In this document: in pieces, positions 1 through 8,768 of the stretch
How the letters are laid out: every line of letters begins with the position of its first letter
How positions within the stretch are numbered: the stretch's first letter is position 1
Assembly: GCA_033064195.1 (NCBI GenBank)
Contig: JARBJD010000684.1
Location: forward strand, 1 to 23,716
Source: Blattamonas nauphoetae
Taxonomy: Eukaryota > Preaxostyla > Oxymonadida
DNA: 23,716 nt
Direction of reading: 5' to 3'
Translations under genes and position numbers: made by a program
Notes under the pieces: generated by a model
Database searches by the model: none
Told to the model about the DNA's origin: nothing
What the model saw: the letters and a program-made list of their open reading frames with translations, nothing else

Positions 1-92
1 AATCTAACTCTTCATTGTTTCGTTAGCCGCAATTAAAAACTGTCGAAGAGTCTGAAGGGATCCGGTGCTGATGACTAACTATGGCCGTAGCT
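1..92 (-). pseudogene. 5S rRNA gene, damaged 5' part at window edge
   Basis: Bases 51-92 match rRNA nucleotides 1-42 of the other copies exactly, on the minus strand. Bases 21-30 still carry the GTTAGCCGC block, but the bases between and left of it do not match the array consensus. The copy is therefore divergent, or the sequence at this edge is unreliable. Confidence 0.7.
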
Positions 93-551
93 CAAACACA
101 CCTCATCCACCATCCCCATTATCACTCAACTCTTTCCAAATCCTTCTCAATCTTCTCCTTCTCCCCTTCTCCAATCACAATCAACTTCCTTTCCATCATA
201 TCTTCCATATTTTTCTCTTTTCTCAAAATCTTTCTCAAAACTTCTGAAAAATCATTCTCTTCATTTCACTTTAATCAATCTCTCATTATTTCTCTGTTTG
301 TGTTTTCCTGACAATAATTCTTTGGAAATCTCTTCATCATGTTTCTCTTCTTCTGACACTTCATTTCTATTGGATTCCATTCTGATGCAATGGAAAAAAT
401 AATTAAACAAGAACAAAACAAGAAAGAATGATGAAGAATTGATTATTGTGGAAGGAAAACAAGAAAGAATTGGATAAAACTGTATATTTTGGAAGAAGAC
501 GAAGAGATGAATGAGAAAAAGGCAAAATATTGGCAAAAAGGAAAAAGAAAA
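93..551 (-). repeat. 5S intergenic spacer, left of transposon
   Basis: This is a full-length spacer of the 5S repeat unit, nearly identical to the spacer at 10136-10594. It carries the longer homopolymer variants (four C in the CCCCTTCTCC block, six A before TAATTAAAC) that are shared with the units immediately right of the transposon. No gene is seen in it. Confidence 0.9.
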
Positions 552-595
552 AGCTACAGCACTGGGTTTTTCCAGGCAGTCTCCCATCCAAGTAC
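552..595 (-). pseudogene. 5S rRNA gene 3' fragment cut by transposon
   Basis: The 3' end of a minus-strand 5S gene, from AGCTACAGC to the GTAC at 592-595 (rRNA nucleotides 74-117). The rest of the gene, including rRNA 1-73, does not follow. Instead the terminal inverted repeat of the MULE begins at 596. The cut falls inside the internal control region, so this copy should not be transcribed as 5S. Confidence 0.85.
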
Positions 596-612
596 GGGTA
601 TTTCTATTGTTC

Positions 613-738
613 GGTGAAAAACTCGGAGTCAGGTGAAAATCTCAATGTCAGGTGAAAGTCTCGGAATTGAGGTGAAAGTCTCAGAAATGAGGTGAAAATC
701 TCAGAAATGAGGTGAAAATCTCGGAAATGAGGTGAAAA
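613..738 (+). repeat. Minisatellite in left inverted repeat
   Basis: Six full tandem copies plus a partial seventh of a 19-20-bp unit that begins GGTGAAA and continues ACTC or TCTC followed by GGAATGA-like bases. The outer copies are more divergent than the inner ones. Subterminal tandem motifs are common transposase-binding sites in DNA transposons; that role here is inference. Confidence 0.85.
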
Positions 739-779
739 TGTTTGAAGGTATATGATGAATAGGCACTACAATTTTTGAA

Positions 780-852
780 ACTAGTGTAGTTTAGTTGGGT
801 AGGACTCTGTACTTTTACTCCTCGGTCGAGGGTTCGATTCCCTCTGATGTCA
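780..852 (+). tRNA. tRNA-like polymerase III cassette, inward facing (left)
   Basis: With T at 787 as position 8, conserved tRNA positions fall into register: A14, G18-G19, T33, TTC at 54-56, A58, C61 and a final A73. An A-box match (TAGTTTAGTTGGG, 787-799) and a perfect B box (GGTTCGATTCC) are present. The T arm pairs perfectly and the D arm weakly. The acceptor arm (ACTAGTG against TGATGTC) and most of the anticodon arm do not pair. The loop CTTTTAC would give anticodon TTT (Lys). It is therefore a degenerate tRNA or tRNA-derived promoter rather than a working tRNA. Confidence 0.5.
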
Positions 853-860
853 TTTTTTTT
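853..860 (+). terminator. T-run terminator after tRNA-like cassette (left)
   Basis: Eight consecutive T directly follow the tRNA-like 3' end, the normal arrangement of a polymerase III terminator. Confidence 0.55.
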
Positions 861-987
861 GTTTTTTGCAAGTATCCACCACACAACTCTTCAGACATTC
901 TTTCATTCGATATTTGACTCACTTCCTCGATCCCGTTCATATTTGTGAGGATCGCGAGATCTACCCATAATTTTGTTGCTTACGCAA

Positions 988-2870
988 ATGTTCTCACCAC
1001 CGTCTCCAGAAGAGGACAAAATTGATATGGCTCCCTTTTCAGTTACTCAGTATTTTGACACAATTGACCTTTTGGACCAATTCATCCACAATCATTCTCA
1101 GACAATTGGTGCATCATTCCAAAGAACAACCTATCACACTTTAAAAGATGCCAGATATCTTTGTTCGAATCACTCCCGGAAAACTTCACAATCATCAGGT
1201 GAAAGACCGAATACAGCAACTCAAGATTTAGGGTGTCAGTGTGTCCTGAAGTGCAGTTATTCCAATCTCACCGAAAAATGGTCTCTTCGTTGGAACAAAA
1301 TTGACCACAATCATCCAAAAACAACTGTGAATACAAAACCAAGGAACAGACTCACTCAGAATGCTGAAGAAGAAGCTGTACGTCTATTCGAAATTGGCAT
1401 TCCATCAAGCGATGTTCTAACCTCTCTTCGAAAAGACTATGGGTCCGATGCCCAAATTTCTGACATATACTATCTTCGGTCCTCCTTTCATCGCGCAAAA
1501 GATGGGGAGGACAGTTTTAACAACATTCAAACCATGATCGAAAATAAGGACTATGGTGTGGATTGTCGACTCGATGAGAATGGTGTCGTTTCATCCTTTA
1601 TGGTGTATTCAGCAGTTTCTCTCCAACTCTATACTCAGTTTCCAACAATTCTCCTAATGGATGCTACATATTCTACGAATCGCCACGGATATCATTTGGT
1701 GCAGGTAATTGGGAGACACGCCACTGGCCATTTTTTTACAGTATGTTACGTCTTCACTCAACAAGAGAGAAGAGACGATTACGACTGGCTTTTCCAGCAA
1801 CTTCTCTCACGCACGAACGGGCTTCCGAATACAAAAGTCATCGTTACTGATTCTGCACAAGCAATTATCCAATCTATCAAATCCACAATCCCCCATGTGA
1901 AACACATGCTATGCACATGGCACATCTTGCGGAACATTGAAGCCCGCATCCGAACAAACTTCGGAGAAGTGGACCAAGCGGATAAAGCATTGGACTTCTT
2001 TCGGAAACAATGGTCACTTCTCAATTCATCAATGGACACATCAGCATTTGAGGAGGCAAAACACAGTTTCTCAAGGCATTTGTCGAAGATGATAGGGATT
2101 GGCAAGGTTTTATTGAGTATATGCAGAGACAATGGTTTCCGCTTTCAGAATATTTCATCAGTTGTTTCGTTGATCGATACCCCCATCTAGGCATCAGAAC
2201 AACGTCGCCTGTGGAGGGAATGCATGCCGCTCTCAAGCACCACCTTCCGTCTCGCAACATCCGTCTTGTGGAGACGGTGAAACGAATTCTGACACACGAC
2301 ACAAATCAAAAGGCGGAAATCAGGAGGATTGTTGAATATCAACGTTCAAATCGATTGAATCAACTTAAACTCTATCCAACTCTTTCCCAGCTATGGGGGA
2401 AAGTATCGTTCCTAGGCATCAAATCAATTATGGAGCTCTTGTCTCCTTCTCATGCGACAAAACCGTGCACCACCACCACGACGACAACTCTTCTTCTTCC
2501 ATGCTGTCATATCTTAAATCGGTTCCAGGCTGACAATTCACCGTTCCCACTACGGACCATACCGGGTGCATGGCGACTCTATGGCAATGAGGAACCATCT
2601 GACCCCTTTTCTGAAGATAGTTGGGTACGCAGTTTCAATGTTGGTGATCGCTTTCAACTAGTCCGCCAGGCTAAACTACCACCTCTTCAGCGGTCTGCTT
2701 CGTCACACATGGGAGCCTCGGAGTCTCTCCGCTGCTCAGAACCTCTGGCTGAACGAACAATTAAGGCAACGAAAAGGAAGAAACCATCAGGTTCAAAACA
2801 ACGTGAAAAGAAAACTAAGAAAAATGCAGACGTCAAACCGGTAACTCTAATGGATCTCAGCCAGAGCTGA
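988..2870 (+). CDS. MULE-type transposase, one frame break
   Basis: Cut-and-paste transposase of the Mutator-like superfamily. The first ATG is at 988. The N-terminal part has cysteines and a His-Asn-His (residues ~107-109), as in a FAR1/WRKY-GCM1-like zinc finger. The DDE core shows MDATY with Asp225, VTDSAQ with Asp288, and the family's C-x2-H block CTWHILRNI (Cys309, His312). The first frame runs to a stop at 2188-2190, but homology-like sequence moves to another frame between about 2062 and 2073. That frame continues with FISCFVDRYPHLG, SPVEGMHAALKHHL (the usual NxVES-AHxxLK region), an LPCCHIL motif like the CCHC/SWIM-type tail of protist and fungal MULEs, and a Lys-rich C-terminus ending at 2870. 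One indel, an assembly error or an unrecognised splice could explain the break. The total of about 627 codons is usual for the family. A start at 1027 (MAPFSV) is possible. Confidence 0.85.
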
Positions 2871-4427
2871 GATGAACTATGGTAATTGTTAATCATTCGC
2901 AGTTTATGGTTTCTTTGAACAGCCATTTTCGAATCAGATTGTGTAATGGGACCATGGCAGATGGCGGGCATCACATAATTCACACGGTCTCCATCCACAT
3001 TTGTTGAAATCCTCTGGACACTAATCGCTCTTTTTTTCCAAATGTCTCATTTCTCAGGCTCTCATCAAGGTAAGAACACGAATGCATTCACTCTACAGTG
3101 ACTGTTTCAATGTGTCGGAACTGCTCTCTTCACCATCTCCTCAAAAGCGTGTTTATCCCAGTCTGTCGTTGAAGAATCATCAATCTCAGCAAAAAATGTT
3201 CTTGTTGCGACGCCATCAGACTCAGATGACAATGTTTTTCTTTTCTCGCATTGTTCAGTCTAGTTTCCTTCTTCGCCAGTGTCTAAAACAGAATTCCATA
3301 TGACGGAACCATTCCATTCAACCAAAAGTGATGGAGATATGTGATCGTCAACTTTGACATTGTCGGCTCTGAACTATCACATCCCACATCCAAAGGTTCA
3401 AGGCTAATCCACCAGCCCCTCTTGATTAGCTGTTGCCTCATCCCTCAATTGCGTTTCTTCGCAAACGTGATCATTTCTGATTTAATCATGGAAATCAAAT
3501 GGTGGAAACCGATCTCAGGGGCTCTTCCTTCTCAGCAAAATGTGAGGATGAGATTAACGTAAGCATCATCTCTATGAGCATCCCTCACACACGATCAAGG
3601 ATCATCCAATCCCTTTTTCTCGTCAACATCAACACAAATTTTAATTGTATCATCGACATCACCAACCTAATTGATAACTACACAACACAAGAAGTTAGGA
3701 TCGTTCTAATGTCACGAATAAGGATGATGACGATGCGAAGATCAAAACCAGCTGAGATACAATGTGGATGACAGGGGACGATTGAACGAGGGAGTCCCCT
3801 TATTCTGAATGATCAATCGCAACCAGTACCGAGCTGAACTGCGTAGGAGACTCAGAATAAAACTCAAGAAAATGAAGTTTGAATGAAACCGATTCACAGT
3901 TAAGACAGACTGAATTGTCCTGCACCATCGACGCTTCTTGTTGTCTGGACCTTGCTTGCACAAATGTCCGAACAATATGACCTCATTCATGGGTGTATTA
4001 AGTTGTGAACCAAGCGAACATAAAAGTCGTTCATTCGAGAAATACCACTCCCCCTATCCACCTCATTTCACTGTGTTGATTCCTTCAATCGTGTATTTCC
4101 TGAAAGTGCTCAAATCACTCCAGATTACGTCTGGTTCGAAGGTATTAAATCTGTGCGAGGTGAATGATCCATGTTCATTTCTGGTTTTCCCAATCATTAC
4201 AGATGGATCATTATCAATGCAAGCCGTGAGATAATGATAGTATCATCATGTTCAGCGATGAACGTGGAATCGAGGCTGCCCCAAGAGGAGAAAGGCAAGA
4301 ATGAATGACGAATCGTGGCAGTTGAGAGAGGTTAGAATATTAAGATAGCATAAAGGCACGAAATTACAGCCTGAATTAAAGTCGGGAACTGTTCGAGTCG
4401 GAATAGTCGTCAACAAACTCACTTGCA
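2871..4427. other. Unassigned transposon interior
   Basis: No gene is recognised here. Short open frames of 70-98 codons occur (3082-3303, 3341-3562, 3499-3771, 3938-4234, all plus), but none shows a domain I can name and most lack a clear start. Donor-like GTAAG sites at about 3070 and 3559 leave spliced coding sequence possible. It may be decayed host sequence or the untranslated and regulatory part of the element. Confidence 0.4.
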
Positions 4428-4565
4428 TCATTCTTTTATGTTCGTGTGGATGTCCTTTCGACTCTCTAAACCCTTCGTGAGCACAACAATCTCGCTAGCC
4501 TGGCAGAGAAACACATATTGCATGGCGTTCAGACGCTGTAGGTCAACGAGGCGTACAGTATTCTG
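4428..4565 (-). other. Exon-like minus-strand segment, unrecognised
   Basis: An open frame of about 45 codons follows a pyrimidine-rich stretch ending in CCTCAG on the minus strand, the form of a 3' splice site, and ends in TGA at 4428-4430. It encodes TVRLVDLQRLNAMQYVFLCQ and then a charged tail. The codons look chosen rather than random (GTG, CTC, GAC, ATC). No family is recognised and no upstream exon could be placed with confidence. Confidence 0.2.
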
Positions 4566-4640
4566 AGGAATGACCGACGAGTGGTTAGAGAGGGAGAATG
4601 TGACCGAGTTAAGAAAAAACAAAGAAAAAAAACAACACAA

Positions 4641-5251
4641 TCATTCGAACACACTTCATTCATGGTGCGTGATCCTTTCCAACACCAATCGCTCCAACTG
4701 TCGATGCAGGTGCTTCTTCGTCCTGTTCAATCCAGCTCTGTCATTCTTTGAGTGAGGAGCATGTCCAGCGAGGAAACACCTCCACCAACACAAAAAGCGC
4801 TTCTTGCTGTTCTGCCGATGCTAGGCAGCATTCAACTCGGTGGTGGAATCTGAAAGAATACTGGGGCGGTGAGGGTGTTGAATCGGTGGGGCGCTGGCTT
4901 GTTAGTGAAGATTCCGATGTGAGAATGATGACCTTTCTGGAGTGCTGTTTGATGTCTTTTTTTCGTGTTGATCATCTTCTAATCGATTTCTGTCGTCTCA
5001 GTTTGATTTATGGATTCGAAAGAGGAGATAGTCATTCAGGCGCATACTGTGACGACGTCTTGGTGCTTGAGAGACAAAAACTATCCAATTCGAGAGAGTC
5101 AAGTTGGTTCATTTTTTTGTGGGGTGATCGCAAATTGATTAGTCACCCGAAGAACGTTCCTGTTGAAATGGCGAGTGTGATCGAAATTCACGCTGGATTT
5201 CTGTTTCTGATTTTCCTTTTATTGATGAATCATACTCTCATCTTTGTGCAG
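4641..5251. other. Unassigned transposon interior upstream of kinase-like piece
   Basis: An ATG at 4761 opens a short frame (MSSEETPPPTQ, about 30 codons), and a second plus frame is open for ~170 codons to 5263 without an ATG near its start. Neither is recognised. The end of the stretch, TTTGTGCAG at 5243-5251, looks like a 3' splice site leading into the kinase-like segment, so part of this could be an intron or 5' exon of that gene. Confidence 0.3.
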
Positions 5252-5666
5252 ATTCATTCGTGATAACAATTCGCTCTGGAGGCTTCGGAAGTGTTGTGAG
5301 ACTGAAGAAGGTCATCCCGAATAACATCTCAAAAGCGATTGTGATGGAGCATAGGAGAGAGAGTCACTTGCAGATATTGTGCGTGATCACACATCCCGTG
5401 GATTTCCTGTGGCTCGCGAAGTTTGTTTTTGAAATGTTGTTTTCTCGTTGATCGTTGTTGATTTTGTTGTTCTTTGGGTTGGCTGTTGTTCAGGGGTTGA
5501 TTATTGTTGTGTCTGTGTCTCTTCTGTTCTTAGGCTGTTTACGAAGTGATGGTGGATGTGTTGTCAGCTCTGAATGCAATGCATCACCACGAAAGTGGAG
5601 CGACGGCTGATGGCGATGTGAAGATGGAGAACATTCTGACTTTCTGTGGTGGCCACTTCAAACTGT
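5252..5666 (+). pseudogene. Protein-kinase-like fragment with intron-like gap
   Basis: The first segment (5252-5420) encodes FVITIRSGGFGSVVRL, a good match to the glycine-rich ATP loop of eukaryotic protein kinases, then about 40 residues without a clear VAIK lysine. After an intron-like stretch (5421-5533, GTTTGT...TTCTTAG), the next segment (5534-5666) encodes VLSALNAMHHH and GDVKMENIL, matching the catalytic-loop pattern DxKxxN. The His-Arg of HRD is replaced by Asp-Gly. A second intron-like stretch follows (5667-5725). The two coding segments do not join in frame at these splice sites, and no DFG motif or C-lobe follows. It is best read as a broken, partial kinase or pseudokinase carried in the transposon. 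Confidence 0.45.
5421..5533 (+). other. Putative intron in kinase-like fragment
   Basis: Begins GTTTGT and ends TTCTTAG between two kinase-like coding stretches. It is T-rich (TTGTTGTT-type runs) unlike its flanks. The same GTTTGT donor recurs at 5667, which ends at TGCAG (5725). Confidence 0.35.
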
Positions 5667-5767
5667 GTTTGTCTTTCTCTCCAAATTTGTCCTACTATTC
5701 TTGTTAATTTTCAATGTCCGTGCAGAATAACACCAACAGCACGAGACTGAAGAACACATGGAAGATA

Positions 5768-6337
5768 ATGATGAGAATGGAGACTCTCCTCTCTCTGGTT
5801 TGTTTTTTCTCATTCTTAACGCCCTTAGCATCACTTTGTGCGTGCTGTGGAGGTGGTCCGTGTGGTTTTGGAGGATATGGATCACCGTGTGGAAGCTGTG
5901 GAGGCTGCGGAGGTTGCGGTGGATACGGTTTCTCACCAGCGTTTGGTGGATACTCCACACCATGTGGCTTCTACTGAAACAACGGTTATGGAGGAGGCTA
6001 CGGTGGAAACAATGGATATAGGATGAATTCTGGGAACGGATACTACAACTGCGGGGGACAATCTTGATTTGGGAATTATGACGGCGGAGGGGCAGTTGGA
6101 GGTGGAAGCAGCGGTGGACAGTTCACCCAACAGACATTCGGAAGCCTCACACAAGGTTCTTATGGAAATCAAGGCTTTGGACAGTCTGGAGGAAGCTTTG
6201 GCGCTGAAGGAGGGAACTGTAGATACGGATCGAATGGAGGAGGTTACAACAATCGTGGAGGATGCAACAATTTTGGAGGGTATGGAAATGGGTTCGGAGG
6301 GTATGGTGGGATGACACCTGGCTTTGGTTATTGGTAA
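5768..6337 (+). pseudogene. Secreted glycine-rich protein, two in-frame TGA codons
   Basis: The frame opens with ATG codons at 5768, 5771 and 5777. The first ~25 residues form a signal peptide-like stretch (METLLSLVCFFSFLTPLAS, then CACC). After this come Gly/Cys-rich (CGSCGGCGGCGGYG) and then Gly/Asn/Tyr/Gln-rich repeats, ending PGFGYW and TAA at 6335-6337, about 188 codons in all. TGA at 5975-5977 and 6065-6067 interrupt the frame, yet composition and frame are unchanged across both. Each TGA sits where glycine (GGA) is expected, so a single G-to-T change would explain each. A decayed copy is the simplest reading. Alternatively, GTTTGT...CTTAG inside the signal region could be an intron. 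Such proteins act in cell walls, cysts or secretions; no specific function is visible. Confidence 0.5.
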
Positions 6338-6477
6338 TCTGGTCATTTTTCAAATCTTCACCTTTCACCCTAGAATTGCTTCCTTAACGAGCTCTTTCAA
6401 CAAAAATGAAGCATATCAAGCAATTGAATATATAGAAATCAAAAAGAGAAATGAGGACTTGTGAAGGAAGATGAAAA
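6338..6477. other. Short gap without visible gene
   Basis: About 140 bp between the glycine-rich frame and the end of a minus-strand frame. Being convergent with both, it may hold 3' untranslated sequence. Nothing else is seen. Confidence 0.3.
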
Positions 6478-6957
6478 TCAGGAATGTGGTGGCGATGGCG
6501 ACTTTGGGAACGTGAGTGGTGTGGTTGTGCATGATACAGAGGTTCGAGCATGCTGGAAGGGTGTTGTATCAATGGGAGTTTCTGCATGGTCATAGTGAGT
6601 ACTGGACGTCGATGAATCATCATCAGAATGTTCGTCAGATGACGGCTCGTGAATTTGGTTGATGGGTGATTTAACAGGACTTATCGGTGGTAAATGAACA
6701 ACATTTGTTGAATGAGGAGATATTGTGCGTGAATCGCGGTTGATAAGAAGGTTTAGGTGATTGAGACTGAAGGAGTACTTTGCAAGTCTATCTGCTGTCA
6801 TCCCATATGATGTGGATGAGGGTGCTGAAGGAAACAAGAAAATGATGAAGAATTTGATTAACACTTGATCAAAGCATACCAACGACAAGTTTTCGCTGTT
6901 CCATTCGAGACAATGATAAGTCTCTCCGTTGTTCATTCTGAATCCGAACTTGTTCAT
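6478..6957 (-). CDS. Unrecognised minus-strand open frame, Ser/Thr/Pro-rich end
   Basis: An open frame of 159 codons starts at an ATG (MNKFGFRMNNGETYHCLEW). The N-terminal half is of mixed composition, with a hydrophobic stretch (KFFIIFLFP). The C-terminal half is Ser/Thr/Pro/His-rich and probably disordered. A GTATGC donor and a TTTCCTTCAG acceptor lie at 6879 and 6825 (55 bp), but removing that stretch leads straight to a stop, so the uninterrupted frame is the better model unless the copy is decayed. No family is recognised. It lies downstream on the same strand as the charged frame at 7046-7672 and could be part of the same unit. Confidence 0.3.
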   Translation of the reverse strand: MNKFGFRMNNGETYHCLEWNSENLSLVCFDQVLIKFFIIFLFPSAPSSTSYGMTADRLAKYSFSLNHLNLLINRDSRTISPHSTNVVHLPPISPVKSPINQIHEPSSDEHSDDDSSTSSTHYDHAETPIDTTPFQHARTSVSCTTTPLTFPKSPSPPHS

Positions 6958-7045
6958 TTATTGCATGTGCTTCTCTTTCCCTTCAGTCAATTTCTATGGT
7001 CTGGCTGTCTTTTGCTGTGGGGAGAGACTGCATCAGAAGAGCGTG

Positions 7046-7672
7046 CTAAAACGCATCAAAATTGGCGTCTGCCGAATTGTGTGCCTTTCTGTCCCGAGAA
7101 TATTGCGTGGGAGTATCCCAATGTTCGCTATCTTCATCATTCCTCCTTCTTTTGTGTTTCTTTTCGCTCTTCTCGTGTCTTCGTCTTGATTTGTGATGGG
7201 TTGGAGAATGATGGTTTCGTGTTGACCGTTTGGCCGAATTTCGATGCGAATGAGAATGATGTGATTCATTAGTCTTGACGATATCATCTCGCTGAGTATT
7301 CTGTGGGGTGAACTGGGGAGAGATCACTTGGGACGGGTTTGACAATGGTATATCGTTTTTCCTTCCATGTTCTTCCACAACCAATGAGAGAAGTTCGGTA
7401 ACTGACGGTTTGTTGGTCTCTTGGGATTGTCGAGGTGCAGTGGTGAACGATGAAATGAGCGAATCCAAATGTGTCGATATTGGCATCAAATTCATTGTTG
7501 TCGGGTCGCGATATACATCCTCAGATTGTTGAAGACTCTTCCTTGTCTGACGTCCATGGGCTGTGCTATTTGGAGATGACGCAGCTGACGATGTCGACTG
7601 TTCCGCCGACCAGGTCAACGAGCGAGACGAACGACGACACAAATTCGGAGCGGATGATTTGGATGCCTTCAA
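7046..7672 (-). CDS. Unrecognised charged, low-complexity open frame
   Basis: An open frame of about 208 codons without an ATG at its beginning; only an internal ATG is present (TTMNLMPIS region). The middle is Ser/Thr/Gln-rich, followed by a His/Ser/Arg block (HHSHSHRNSAKRSTRNHH) and a Lys/Arg-rich block (RRRHEKSEKKHKRRR), ending NFDAF and TAG at 7046. This looks like a disordered basic tail. Its first 107 bases overlap, in another frame, the last part of the beta-helix-like gene (7566-8768), so it may be the tail of that gene after a splice or frame change. It resembles RS-like proteins in composition only. Confidence 0.3.
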   Translation of the reverse strand: MKASKSSAPNLCRRSSRSLTWSAEQSTSSAASSPNSTAHGRQTRKSLQQSEDVYRDPTTMNLMPISTHLDSLISSFTTAPRQSQETNKPSVTELLSLVVEEHGRKNDIPLSNPSQVISPQFTPQNTQRDDIVKTNESHHSHSHRNSAKRSTRNHHSPTHHKSRRRHEKSEKKHKRRRNDEDSEHWDTPTQYSRDRKAHNSADANFDAF

Positions 7673-8768
7673 TGAATCGCTCTGAGTCAGTGGCTGAGTT
7701 GTTCACGTTGAAGATATCTGAGATGTCTTGGAACCTCTCGTCGATGACGATCGACGCGAGAGGGGTTGAGTCTCTGTCAAAGGCGAAGATTGTGCTCAAC
7801 ATCAGTCCCAAGGAGAAGATAGTGACGTCTTTGAACGTTCTGTCGACAAAGATGGTGCTGGCTGAATGTGAGTGAGAGTGAGGAGATCAGATCAGTGTCG
7901 ATGGTGTTCACGCGGAGATGGAGGATGTTCATCGTACCTGAGAATGGCGATGCGGTGTATGTGATCTTTGAGAGGGAGACATTTGTCGTCTTCTCTCTTC
8001 TCTGTCACGTCGAACACAAAAAATGTGGTGTTGTTCTGGTTGAGTTGCTATGTACTGGTCACAAATGCGAATGGTGTGATATTGATAATGAAGATGCTGA
8101 CTGCATCCATTTGCGAGATGATGGTGTCAGTTATGTCAATGCTTCCTCCAGTAATCGAGACGCTCTCTCTTCCGTATGAGAATGTCACGTCGGTCACCAA
8201 TCCTGAAACGTGATTGATATTTACATTCAAACGCGGTGTGTTCGCGTCTACAGCTTCCTGTTCCGCTGCATGGCCACTTTCTGGGTGTCCTTTGTAAAGA
8301 CAGTGTCGGACATGATTTTGTGGTCTCCATTTGTCAGGTCAGCGTTGTCTTTGATGCATTCCAGTCTCATCAATCGCAGGAACATGTCTTCTTTGGGTTC
8401 TGTCGACGTTGTCCGAATATGACGTCGATTGACAACCGAAATAATGGAAAGGCAGAACATCATGATCACCTCCTCCCGCTCAACAGGTCCGTCTTAGACG
8501 ATCCCCCGCAATTCATTATATCCAGCCCTGTGTCCTCGTTGACGAGAATCCAGATAGTCTGAATAATCGTGGTCATCGTACCCTGAACGACATATAAATA
8601 GAAAGGGGACACTTCAAAAGGTCGTAGCCAACACTTGATGATCGCCTCCAGATCCGTGCCCGTCAGGTAGAGATTGCAGCGAGGGATGGCCGAGTCGTCG
8701 TTGAAGCAGTCGGTGGACGCGAGACATTCAAGCTGCCCAAGAAGGTTGATCAAGATGACCAGTCCTTT
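7566..8768 (-). pseudogene. Beta-strand-rich repeat protein, broken or mis-framed
   Basis: Coding-like minus-strand sequence runs for ~1.2 kb but in several frames. The segments are 8768-8466 (INLLGQLECLASTDCF..., after a CTTAG acceptor-like site), about 8300-8050 (NHVSGLVTDVTFSYGRES, SVSITGGSIDITDTIISQM), about 8000-7870 (NVSLSKITYTASPFSGTMN...) and 7860-7566 (TIFAFDRDSTPLASIVIDER..., SFVSLVDLVGGTVDIVSC). Codons are biased to ATC, GTC, GAC and TTC. Alternating hydrophobic residues with GG-T/S-V/I-DI turns resemble right-handed parallel beta-helix repeats, as in large surface proteins of some protists. At least two frame changes and one or more stops separate the segments, so this is a pseudogene, a multi-intron gene or a poorly assembled stretch. 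Function unknown; no start was found. Confidence 0.4.

Larger units (their letters stand above)
596..961 (+). repeat. Left terminal inverted repeat of MULE
   Basis: The 366 bp match the reverse complement of 9163-9527. The outer end reads GGGTATTTCTATTGTTCGG and the inner end GATCGCGAGATC. Inside, in order, are a 19-20-bp minisatellite (613-738), a tRNA-like cassette (780-852), a T run, and about 90 bp of unique sequence. The inner boundary is sharp: after base 961 the two ends share nothing. Confidence 0.9.

Noticed and set aside
1-50. A second small element or unique gene at the left edge
   Set aside because: Pieces of 5S are still visible; the divergence is as well explained by poor sequence at the window edge.
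592-595. GTAC as a proven 4-bp target-site duplication
   Set aside because: GTAC is a palindrome within 5S, and the flanks are inverted, so its presence at both ends does not show a duplication.
681-884. Protein-like frame GNRTLDRGVKVQSPTQLNY in both inverted repeats
   Set aside because: It is the reverse-strand translation of the tRNA-like cassette, a common false protein call.
6825-6879. A 55-bp intron in the minus-strand frame at 6478-6957
   Set aside because: Good-looking splice sites, but removal leads directly to a stop while the unspliced frame stays open.
7471-8179. Plus-strand open frames opposite the beta-helix-like gene
   Set aside because: Codon choice on the minus strand (ATC, GTC, GAC, TTC) looks like true coding; the plus frames look like its shadow.
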